Of a stretch of DNA of 64,000 bases, positions 25,036 through 33,477 are shown in pieces. Origin of the DNA: CAISIP01 sp965278985 (GTDB lineage: Bacteria; Pseudomonadota; Gammaproteobacteria; Burkholderiales; Burkholderiaceae_C); contig OZ257131.1 in the NCBI GenBank assembly GCA_965278985.1, positions 558,001 to 622,000 on the forward strand, written 5' to 3'. Positions within the stretch are counted from its first letter, which is position 1, and each line of letters begins with the position of its first letter. Below the pieces are notes generated by a model. It ran no database searches and was not told where the DNA came from. It worked only from the letters and a program-made list of their open reading frames with translations. The translations under genes were made by a program, and so were the position numbers.

Positions 25036-28000
25036 GGGGAGGCATCCGCGGCGCGGCTCAGGTGGCGCTCGTTGGTGGTGGGCCGGCGCAGGCGGTCCAT
25101 CAGGACATAGACCACGGGCGTGGTGAGCAGCGTGAGCAGCTGGCTGGCAATGAGTCCGCCGATGATGGTCACGCCCAGCGGCTGGCGCAGCTCCGAGCCC
25201 TGGCCGAAGCCGATGGCCAGGGGCAGCGCGCCCAGCGCGGCCGCCAGCGTGGTCATGAGGATGGGGCGGAAGCGCAGCAGGCAGGCTTCGCGCACGGCGG
25301 CCTCGGCGGACAGGCCGCGCGAGCGCTCGGCCTCCAGCGCGAAGTCGATGATCAGAATAGCGTTCTTCTTCACGATGCCGATCAGCAGGAACACGCCGAT
25401 CAGCGCAATGATCGAGAAATCCATGCGAAACAGCAGCAGCGCGATCACCGCACCCACGCCGGCCGACGGCAGCGTGGTGAGCACGGTGATGGGGTGGATC
25501 AGGCTCTCATAGAGGATGCCGAGCACGATGTAGATCACCACCAGCGCCGCCAGGATCAGCAGGGTCTGCTGGTCCTGGCTCTGTTGCGCGCCTGCCAGCG
25601 TGCCGGAGAAGGCCCCGCGCACGTTGATGGGCATGGCGACGTCGGCCACGGCCTGCTCCACGGCCGCCCGCAGCTGCTCCTGGCTCGCGCCTTCCGCGGG
25701 GCTGAAGGAGATGGTCTCCGACAGCTCGCCACCGTCGTGGTAGATGGAGGTGGGAATGGCGCGCTCGGTGACGGTGGCCACCGCGCGCAGAGGCACCATC
25801 GCCGTGGCGGCGGTGGACAGCGGCGTGCCTGTGGAGGCGCCGCGCTGCCCAGGGTTGGCCGAGGCGGTGGCGGCCACGCTGCCGCTGTAGGCGGTGTTGC
25901 TGGAGGGCAGGTAGAGGTCCTTCAGCTCCGCGGGGCCGCGCGCGTAACGCGGGTCCCATTCCATGATCACCGAATACTGGTTGAGCTCGTCGTAGATGGT
26001 GGCCACCGAGCGCTGGCCGAAGGCGTCGTACAGTGCGCCATTGATCTTGGACGAGGTGAGCCCCAGCCGCGCGGCAGCGTCGCGGTCCACGCGGATGAAC
26101 GTCTCCACGCCGTTGTCCACCAGGTTGGTGTCCACGTCTTCCAGCGCGCTCTGCTGGCGCATGCGCGCGGCCAGCGCCAGGGTCCACTTGTTGAGGTCCT
26201 GCACGTTGTCGGCCTTGAGCGTGTATTCGTAGCTGGCGTTGGACTGGCGCCCGCCCATGCGCAGGTCCTGCACCTGGCTCAGGAACACCGACAGGCCCGT
26301 GATGCGCTGCAGCTGCGGTCGCAGCCGTGCGATCACCGCCGCGCTGGGCTCGCTGCGGCCCTGGCCCAGCGGCTTGAGGTTGACGAACATGAAGCCGCCC
26401 CCGGCGCGCCCGCCGCCCGAGAAACCCACCACGGTGTCCACGGCCGCGTCGGCGCGGATGGTGTCCATCACCTGGCGCAGCTTCATGCCCAGCGCCTCGG
26501 ACGAGATGCTCTGGTCCGCGCGGAAACCCGCATTGAGCTGGCCGTTGTCCTGCTGCGGAAAATAGCCCTTGGGGATGTGGCGGAACAGGTAGATGTTCAA
26601 CCCCACCACGGCCACCAGCACGGCCATCACGATCCACTGGCTGCCCAGCGCCCAGTCCAGGCTGCGTGCATAGACACGCAGCATCGCGTCGTACCCCGCC
26701 TCCAGCCAGCGCGCCGGCCACGCCGGCCGCTTGTGGGTGCCGGGCTCCTCGTGGCGCAGCAGCATGGCGCACAGCATGGGCGTGGTGGTCAGCGAGATCA
26801 CCAGCGAGATCAGCACCGCCACCGACAGCGTGATCGCGAACTGGCTGAACAGGCGCCCGGGCTGCCCGCCCATGAACAGCAGCGGGATGAACACCGCCAC
26901 CAGCGACAGGCTGATGGACAGCACCGTGAAGCCCACCTCGCGTGCGCCGCGCAGCGCGGCTTCGGTGCGGCGCATGCCGGCCTCAATGTGGCGCATGGTG
27001 TTCTCCAGCACCACGATGGCGTCGTCCACCACGAAGCCCGCTGCCACCGTCAGCGCCATCAGGCTCAGGTTGTTCAGCGAGAAGCCCAGCAGGTGCATGA
27101 TCCCGAAGGTGCCCAGCAGCGAGACCACGGTGGCGATCGCCGGGATGATGGTGGCGCGCGCCTTGCGCAGGAAGGCGCCCACCACCAGCACCACCAGGAT
27201 CACCGACACCACCAGCGTGAGCTCGATCTCGCGCAGCGAGGCGCGGATGGAGTTGGTGCGGTCCGAAGCCACCTCCACCGTGATGTCGCCGGGCAGGTCC
27301 TCGCGCAGCTCGGGCACCATGGCCCGCACGCGGTCCACCGTCTCGATCATGTTCGCGCCGGGCTCCACCGTCACCAGCACGATGATGGCCGGCTGGCCGT
27401 TGAACAGGCCCAGCGTGCCACGGTTCTCCACGCCGTCCACGACGTCGGCCACGTCGCCCAGGCGCACGGCCGCGTTGTCGCGCCAGGCGATCACCATGGC
27501 GCGGTAGTCCGAAGCCTTGCGCGCGGGCGAGGGTGTGTAGATCTGCATGCGCCGGCCATCGCCCTCGATGGCACCCTTGGGCCGGTTGGCGTTGTTGGCC
27601 TGCAGCGCGGCACGCACGTCCTCGGTGCTGATGCCGTAGCGGTTCAGCGCAAAGGGCTGCAGCTCCACGCGCACGGCGGGCAACGAGCCGCCGCCGATTT
27701 CCACGTCGCCTACGCCCTCGACCTGCGCGATGCGCTGGCTCACCACGTTGGACACGGCGTCGTAGACCTGCCCTGGTGACAGGGTCTTCGAGGTCAGGGC
27801 CAGGATGACGGCCGGTGCGTCCGCCGGGTTGCGCTTGCGGTAGGTCGGGTTGCTGCGCAGCGTGGCCGGCATGTCGGCGCGCGCGGCGTTGATGGCGGCC
27901 TGCACCTCGCGTGCAGCGCTGTCGATGTTGCGGTTCAGGTCGAACTGCAGGCTGATGTTGGTGGAGCCCGTGGTGCTGTACGAGCTCATCTCGTTGACAC

Positions 28001-28226
28001 CGGCGATGGTGCCCAGCGTGCGCTCCAGCGGCGTGGCCACGCTGCTGGCCATGGTGGAGGGGCTGGCACCCGCCAGCCGCGCCGACACCGAGATGGTGGG
28101 ATAGTCCACGCGCGGCAGCGGCGATACCGGCAGCACGAAGAAGGCCGCGATGCCCGCCAGCGCGATGCCGATGGTCAGCAGCATCGTGGCCACGGGCCGC
28201 TCGATGAAGATGCGCGAAAGGTTCAT
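25032..28226 (-). CDS. mdtC: RND efflux permease, MdtC/MuxC-like
   Basis: 1064-residue proton-driven inner-membrane pump. It begins NLSRIFIERPVATMLLTIGI and has 12 TM helices with two large periplasmic loops. The proton-relay Asp pair is in GFVVDDAIVVLEN (TM4). Sequence order and the PVSPLPRVDYPTI start match the second permease of heteromeric MdtBC/MuxBC pumps. It would pair with the upstream permease to export drugs or bile-salt-like compounds. The start lies six bases after the previous stop. Confidence 0.92.
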   Translation of the reverse strand: MNLSRIFIERPVATMLLTIGIALAGIAAFFVLPVSPLPRVDYPTISVSARLAGASPSTMASSVATPLERTLGTIAGVNEMSSYSTTGSTNISLQFDLNRNIDSAAREVQAAINAARADMPATLRSNPTYRKRNPADAPAVILALTSKTLSPGQVYDAVSNVVSQRIAQVEGVGDVEIGGGSLPAVRVELQPFALNRYGISTEDVRAALQANNANRPKGAIEGDGRRMQIYTPSPARKASDYRAMVIAWRDNAAVRLGDVADVVDGVENRGTLGLFNGQPAIIVLVTVEPGANMIETVDRVRAMVPELREDLPGDITVEVASDRTNSIRASLREIELTLVVSVILVVLVVGAFLRKARATIIPAIATVVSLLGTFGIMHLLGFSLNNLSLMALTVAAGFVVDDAIVVLENTMRHIEAGMRRTEAALRGAREVGFTVLSISLSLVAVFIPLLFMGGQPGRLFSQFAITLSVAVLISLVISLTTTPMLCAMLLRHEEPGTHKRPAWPARWLEAGYDAMLRVYARSLDWALGSQWIVMAVLVAVVGLNIYLFRHIPKGYFPQQDNGQLNAGFRADQSISSEALGMKLRQVMDTIRADAAVDTVVGFSGGGRAGGGFMFVNLKPLGQGRSEPSAAVIARLRPQLQRITGLSVFLSQVQDLRMGGRQSNASYEYTLKADNVQDLNKWTLALAARMRQQSALEDVDTNLVDNGVETFIRVDRDAAARLGLTSSKINGALYDAFGQRSVATIYDELNQYSVIMEWDPRYARGPAELKDLYLPSSNTAYSGSVAATASANPGQRGASTGTPLSTAATAMVPLRAVATVTERAIPTSIYHDGGELSETISFSPAEGASQEQLRAAVEQAVADVAMPINVRGAFSGTLAGAQQSQDQQTLLILAALVVIYIVLGILYESLIHPITVLTTLPSAGVGAVIALLLFRMDFSIIALIGVFLLIGIVKKNAILIIDFALEAERSRGLSAEAAVREACLLRFRPILMTTLAAALGALPLAIGFGQGSELRQPLGVTIIGGLIASQLLTLLTTPVVYVLMDRLRRPTTNERHLSRAADASP

Positions 28227-28232
28227 GGCCGT

Positions 28233-31200
28233 TTACGCCGCGGCCTCGGGCGAAGACTTCTTCCCGCCGAAGCGCCGCCCCATGCGGTCGAAGGCCAGGT
28301 AGATCACCGGCGTGGTGAACAGCGTCAGCAGCTGGCTCAGCACCAGCCCGCCGAAGATCGCCATGCCCAGCGGCCTGCGCAGCTCGGCACCTTCGCCGAA
28401 GCCCAGCATCAGCGGCACGGCCGCGAACAGCGCTGCCAGCGTGGTCATCAGGATCGGGCGGAAGCGCAGCAGCGCGGCCTGGTGGATCGCCTCTCGCGGG
28501 CTCTTGCCCTCGTCGCGCTCGGCGTCGATGGCGAAGTCGATCATCATGATCGCGTTCTTCTTGACGATGCCGATCAGGAGGATGATGCCGATGATGCCGA
28601 TCACCCCCAGGTCCTGCCCCGCCAGCATCAGCGCCAGCAGCGCGCCCACGCCGGCCGAGGGCAGCGTGGAGAGGATGGTCAGCGGGTGGATGTAGCTCTC
28701 ATACAGCACGCCGAGCACGATGTACACGCACACCACGGCCGCCAGGATCAGCCACAGCTGGTTGCGCAGCGACTTCTCGAAGGCGCCCGAGGCGCCGAGG
28801 AAGGTCATCTGCACGCTGGCGGGCACACCGATCTCGCGCGCGGCCTGCCGCACGGCGTCCACGGCGCGGCCCAGCGACACGCCGGGTGCGGTGTCGAAGC
28901 CCACGGTGGCGGCGGGGTACTGCGCCACGTGCGTGATCTGCAGCGGCGCGGGCTGCTCGCGCACGGTGGCGATGGCCGACAGCGGCGTGGGGCTGCCCGA
29001 GCCGGTCTTGAGCTGCAGGTTGCCCAGGGCCTCGGCGCTGCGGATGTCGTCGGTCTGCGCTTCCAGGATCACGCGGTACTGGTTGGTCTCGGTGAAGATG
29101 GTGGAGACGATGCGCTGGCCAAAGGCGCTGTAGAGCGCGTCGTCCACGGCGCTGGCCGTGACCGACAGGCGAGAGGCCGTGTCGCGATCGATGTCCACGT
29201 AGGCCGAGAGGCCCTGTGCGCCCGCATCGCTGTGGATGTTGCGCACCTCGGGCAGCGTGCGCAGGCGCTCCGTGAGCTTCTGCACCCATTGGGTGACGGC
29301 GGCCCCGTCCACGCCCTCCATCGAGAAACGGTATTCGGTGGGCCCCGTCTCGGCGTCGATGGTCAGGTCCTGCGTGGGCTGCAGGTACAGCGTGATGCCC
29401 GGCACCTGCGCCACGCGGTCGCGCAGCCGCGCCATCACGGCCTGCTGGTCGTCGCGGTCGCTGCGCAGGTTGATCAGCATGCTGCCGGTGTTGAGCATGG
29501 TGTTGTTGGCCGCGTCCACGCCGGTCACGGAGCTCAGCGTCTGCACGGCGGGGTCGGCCAGGATCGCGCGGGCCGCCTGCTGCTGCAGCTCGGCCATGCG
29601 CGCATACGACACATCCTGTGCCGCAACCACGCGCGCCTGCAACTGGCCGGTGTCCTGCGTGGGGAACAGGCCCTTGGGGATGGCCAGGTACAGCAGCACT
29701 GTCAGCGCCATGGTGGCCAACGCCAACAGCAGCGTGAGGCCCTGGTGGCGGAACACCCACTGCAGCCCGCCGTCGTAACGCTCCACCACGCCGTCCAGCA
29801 GGCGCTGGATGCGGCCGGCAAAACTCTTCGGGTGGGCATGGGCCTCGTCGTTGAGCGGGCGCAGCATGCGCGCCGACATCATCGGCACCAGCGTCAGCGA
29901 CACCACGGCCGAGATCAGGATGGTGATGGACAGCGTCACGGCGAACTCGCGGAACAGCCGGCCCACCACGTCGCCCATGAACAGCAGCGGTATCAGCACC
30001 GCGATCAGCGAAACCGTCAGCGAGATGATGGTGAAGCCGATCTGCGTCGCGCCCTTGAGCGCTGCCTGCAGAGGCGGCTCGCCCTTCTCCAGGTAGCGCG
30101 AGATGTTCTCGACCATCACGATGGCGTCGTCCACCACGAAGCCGGTGGCGATCGTCATGGCCATCAGGCTCAGGTTGTTGAGGCTGTAGCCCAGCAGGTA
30201 CATCAGGCCCAGCGTGCCGACCAGCGAGATGGGCACGGCCAGGCTGGCGATCAGGGTGGCGCGCACGCTGTGCAGGAACAGGAAGATCACCAGCACCACC
30301 AGCACCACGGCCAGTACCAGCTCGTAGGCCACGTGTTTCACCGAGGCGCGTATGCCCGTGGTGCGGTCGGCCAGCACGCGCAGCTCCATGGCCGCGGGCA
30401 GGCTGGCCTGCAGCGTGGGCAGCTGCGTGCGGATCGCGTCCACGGTGGCGATCACGTTGGCGCCGGGCTGGCGCTGGACGTTCAGGATGATGGCGGGGGT
30501 GAGTTCGTTGTGCGTTGCTGCGCCTGCGCTCGGTGCCGTCGCGCCGGCGGGAGGCACCGATGCCGTGGAAGTCGAGGGCGCGCAGGCTGGCGCCTCGGTG
30601 GTGTCGAGGCAATGGATGCCGGCCCAGGCGCCCAGCCGCACGTTCTCGGCACCGTCGATCACGCGGGCCACGTCGCGCATGCGCACCGGGGCCGCGTTGC
30701 GGTAGGCCACGATCAGGTCGCGGTAGTCGTCCACCGTCAGCAGCTGGTCGTTGGCGTTGATGGTGTAGGCGCGTTGCGGGCCGTCGAAGCTGCCCTTGGC
30801 GCTGTTGGAATTGGCGGCCGAGATGACGCTGCGCAGCGTGTCCAGGCCGATGCCGTAGGAGGCCAGCGCGCGGGTGTCGGCCTGGATGCGCACGGCAGGA
30901 CGCATGCCGCCGGACAGCGTGACCAGGCCCACGCCCGAGACCTGGCTGATCTTCTGCGCCAGGCGTGTGTTGACGATGTTCTGCACCTCGGTGAGCGGCA
31001 GGCTGGTCGAGGTGATGGCCAGCGTGAGGATGGGCGCGTCGGCGGGGTTGACCTTGGCGTAGACGGGTGGCGCGGGCAGGTCGGCCGGCATCAGCGCGCT
31101 GCTGGCGTTGATGGCTGCCTGCACGCTCTGCTCGGCCACGTCCAGCTTCTCGGCCAGCCCGAACTGCAGCGTGACGATGGAGACCCCGGCCGCACTGGTC

Positions 31201-31445
31201 GAGGCCATGCGGTCCAGGCCGGCCATCTGTCCCAGCTGGCGCTCCAGCGGCGCCGTGACCGTGCGCGCCATGACCTCGGGGCTGGCGCCGGGGTACAGCG
31301 TCTGCACCTGGATCGTGGGGTAGTCCACCTGGGGCAATGCCGCCAGCGGCAGCAGCCGCAGTGCCACCAGGCCGGTGAGCACGATGGCCAGCATGAGCAG
31401 CGCCGTGGCGACCGGGCGCTCGATGAAGGGACGTGATGGGCTCAT
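28233..31445 (-). CDS. mdtB: RND efflux permease, MdtB/MuxB-like, with internal insert
   Basis: 1070 residues. It starts SPSRPFIERPVATALLMLAI, with PLAALPQVDYPTIQVQTLYPG and the TM4 GFVVDDAIVMVEN relay pair, typical of the first permease of MdtABC/MuxABC. Between AWAG (residue 276) and LTPAIILNVQRQPGAN (from 315) relatives run on directly, but here about 38 Ala/Pro/Ser/Thr-rich residues with two Cys intervene (DNA 30504-30617). The frame is open across it. ATG 31445 lies 28 bases after the fusion-protein stop. Start choice follows the conserved N-terminus. Confidence 0.9.
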   Translation of the reverse strand: MSPSRPFIERPVATALLMLAIVLTGLVALRLLPLAALPQVDYPTIQVQTLYPGASPEVMARTVTAPLERQLGQMAGLDRMASTSAAGVSIVTLQFGLAEKLDVAEQSVQAAINASSALMPADLPAPPVYAKVNPADAPILTLAITSTSLPLTEVQNIVNTRLAQKISQVSGVGLVTLSGGMRPAVRIQADTRALASYGIGLDTLRSVISAANSNSAKGSFDGPQRAYTINANDQLLTVDDYRDLIVAYRNAAPVRMRDVARVIDGAENVRLGAWAGIHCLDTTEAPACAPSTSTASVPPAGATAPSAGAATHNELTPAIILNVQRQPGANVIATVDAIRTQLPTLQASLPAAMELRVLADRTTGIRASVKHVAYELVLAVVLVVLVIFLFLHSVRATLIASLAVPISLVGTLGLMYLLGYSLNNLSLMAMTIATGFVVDDAIVMVENISRYLEKGEPPLQAALKGATQIGFTIISLTVSLIAVLIPLLFMGDVVGRLFREFAVTLSITILISAVVSLTLVPMMSARMLRPLNDEAHAHPKSFAGRIQRLLDGVVERYDGGLQWVFRHQGLTLLLALATMALTVLLYLAIPKGLFPTQDTGQLQARVVAAQDVSYARMAELQQQAARAILADPAVQTLSSVTGVDAANNTMLNTGSMLINLRSDRDDQQAVMARLRDRVAQVPGITLYLQPTQDLTIDAETGPTEYRFSMEGVDGAAVTQWVQKLTERLRTLPEVRNIHSDAGAQGLSAYVDIDRDTASRLSVTASAVDDALYSAFGQRIVSTIFTETNQYRVILEAQTDDIRSAEALGNLQLKTGSGSPTPLSAIATVREQPAPLQITHVAQYPAATVGFDTAPGVSLGRAVDAVRQAAREIGVPASVQMTFLGASGAFEKSLRNQLWLILAAVVCVYIVLGVLYESYIHPLTILSTLPSAGVGALLALMLAGQDLGVIGIIGIILLIGIVKKNAIMMIDFAIDAERDEGKSPREAIHQAALLRFRPILMTTLAALFAAVPLMLGFGEGAELRRPLGMAIFGGLVLSQLLTLFTTPVIYLAFDRMGRRFGGKKSSPEAAA

Positions 31446-31473
31446 GCCGCTGTGCCCGCAGTAGCCTCGGCGG

Positions 31474-33183
31474 TCATTGGCCCTGGCCGCGTGACGCGGC
31501 ACGCTCGCGCATCCGCTCCCGGATCTCCTGCCAGCGCGCCTGCGCTTCCGGGTCGCCGCGGTCCAGTGCATCGAGCATGCGCTGGCGCCGCTCCTTCTGC
31601 TCGGGCGAGGGCGCAGAGGCCAGGAACCGCTCGCGCTGCGCGGCCGTCGGCGGCGTGAAGCCTGCGGTGGGGGCGTCGGCGGCGGGCGCCGCAACGGGCT
31701 GGCTGGTGGCCGCGTTGACGGCTGCGGTAGCCGCCTTGGGGGCAGGGCCGGCGGCCGGGGCTGGCGCTGCGGCGGATGTCGAGGCAGATGTCGACGCGGA
31801 GGTCGAGGGTGTGGACGGCGCAGGGGCCGCAGAGGGCATCGGCGCCGCCGAAGTCGAGGGTGCCGACGCAGGTGCCGAGCCGGCCCGTGACGCCCCGCTG
31901 GCGCCTCCGCGCGGCCCGCCGGGGGTGTCGCCCGGCAGGTTCACGCGCGCGCCGTCACGCAGCCGGTCGCCGCCTTCGGTGACCACGCGTTCGCCCGCCT
32001 GCAGACCCTCGGTGATGACCACCGACTCGACGGTGGATTCGCCGCGCCGCACCGGCCGCTGGCTGACGGTGCGGTTCTCGTTGACGACGTAGACATAGTT
32101 GCCGCTGTTGGCGGTGCGCAGGGCCGTGATGGGGACCACCACGGCGCCCGAGAGCGTGCGCAGCAGCATGCGCACGTTCACGAACTGGTTGGGGAAGAGG
32201 GTGGTCTTCTCGTTGGTGAAACGGGCTTTCGCGCGCACCGTGCCGGTGGTGGTGTCGACCTGGTTGTCCAGCGTCGAGAAGTTGCCCGTGGCCAGCACGT
32301 TGCTGCGGCCGCGATCGTAGGCCGACACCGCCAGCTTCGCGCCGCCGCGCACCTGTGCCAGGATGTCGGGCACGCGGTCCTGCGGGATGGAGAACACCAC
32401 GTCCATCGGGTCCATCTGCGTGATCACGGCAATGCCGGTGGTCGCGCCGCTGCTGACGTAGTTGCCGGGGTCCACCGTGCGCAGGCCGATGCGGCCCGTC
32501 ACCGGCGCCGTGACCCGCGAGTAGTCCAGGTTCAGCTGCGCCGCGGACACGTTGGCGCGGTCGCCTTGCACCGTGCCCTCCAGCTGCTTGACCAGCGCAG
32601 CCTGGGTGTCCACCTCCTGCGTGGCGATGGAGTCCTGGCCCAGCAGCGTGCGGAAGCGCGTCAACGTCACGCGCGCCGCCTCCAGCTGGGCCTGGTCGCG
32701 TGACAGGGTGCCCTGTGCCTGCATCAGCGCCTGCTCGAAGGGACGGGGGTCGATGCGCGCCAGCAGCTGGCCCTTGCGCACGGTCTGGCCTTCTTCGAAC
32801 AGCACCTCGGTCATGGTGCCGGCCACTTGCGCGCGCAGCGTCACGGTGGTCACGGGCGTGACGGTGCCCAGTGCGTCGATCTGGATCGGGACGTCAGAGC
32901 GCTGCGCGGTGGCCACGCCCACGGTCAGGCTGGCGGCACGCGCGCCACCGCCACCTCCGCCACCGGGCGGGCCCCCGGGTGCGCCGGGGGGCCGGCCGCC
33001 GGCCACCGGGGTGTCGGGAGGCGGGCGGTTGACGAGGTACCAGGAGCCACCCACCAGCGCACCTACGAGGACCAGGGCCAGCAGGGTGCCGGCCCATCGC
33101 CGTCGACGGGGAGCGGGGGGGGCGGAGGAGGGGGCCTGGGCCGTGTCGGGGGGGGAAGAAGGGGCGCTGTCGCGGGAGTCCAT
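31474..33183 (-). CDS. mdtA: RND periplasmic adaptor (membrane fusion protein), MdtA-like
   Basis: 569 residues. A TM anchor at about 33-54 follows a Pro/Ser-rich cytoplasmic start; a Gly/Pro linker precedes the adaptor core with lipoyl halves (TVTLRAQVAGTMTEVLFEEGQTVRKGQLLARIDP and LDYSRVTAPVTGRIGLR), a helical hairpin, and beta-barrel and membrane-proximal domains ending near 417. Relatives are about 400-430 residues; here residues 418-569 are extra, first low-complexity Ala/Pro/Ser/Thr, then a charged helical end (EQKERRQRMLDAL, REREMRE-like). It is the first gene of the four-gene efflux operon. Confidence 0.9.
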   Translation of the reverse strand: MDSRDSAPSSPPDTAQAPSSAPPAPRRRRWAGTLLALVLVGALVGGSWYLVNRPPPDTPVAGGRPPGAPGGPPGGGGGGGARAASLTVGVATAQRSDVPIQIDALGTVTPVTTVTLRAQVAGTMTEVLFEEGQTVRKGQLLARIDPRPFEQALMQAQGTLSRDQAQLEAARVTLTRFRTLLGQDSIATQEVDTQAALVKQLEGTVQGDRANVSAAQLNLDYSRVTAPVTGRIGLRTVDPGNYVSSGATTGIAVITQMDPMDVVFSIPQDRVPDILAQVRGGAKLAVSAYDRGRSNVLATGNFSTLDNQVDTTTGTVRAKARFTNEKTTLFPNQFVNVRMLLRTLSGAVVVPITALRTANSGNYVYVVNENRTVSQRPVRRGESTVESVVITEGLQAGERVVTEGGDRLRDGARVNLPGDTPGGPRGGASGASRAGSAPASAPSTSAAPMPSAAPAPSTPSTSASTSASTSAAAPAPAAGPAPKAATAAVNAATSQPVAAPAADAPTAGFTPPTAAQRERFLASAPSPEQKERRQRMLDALDRGDPEAQARWQEIRERMRERAASRGQGQ

Positions 33184-33477
33184 GGCAGGTGGTGTCGGGA
33201 TGCAGGGCCCGGGGAGGCGGGGCGGGATTGGCCGGGCAGTGCGGCGATGGTAGCGTCGCCCCATGGCGTCCGTGCAACACGCGGCTTGCCCGCTCGTAAA
33301 CCCCAGGTAAAGGCGGCGCGGCCGCGTGGGGTTCTTCCCTTGCTGCCAGGGGCCCATCAGCGCTCGGCTGCGCAGCCTTGCCATCCCATCCCACCGGCCG
33401 CCTGCGATCCGTTTCGCCGGCTGTGGTTTCGTCCCCACGCGGCCAGGACGGCCGCGCAGGGACGCCTCAGAAACGCG

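Noticed and set aside
30352..30705. Small plus-strand frame across the RND insert
   Set aside because: The insert is in frame within the permease; the opposite-strand frame lacks a ribosome-binding site and fold.
28482..31436. A 984-codon plus-strand open frame
   Set aside because: Antisense to the first RND permease; no domain, composition typical of GC-rich antisense frames.
33184..33477. Gap between the adaptor gene and the molybdenum hydroxylase
   Set aside because: Only a weak GCGGCC/GGCCGC hairpin (33439-33455) without a T-run was seen; no gene or clear terminator.
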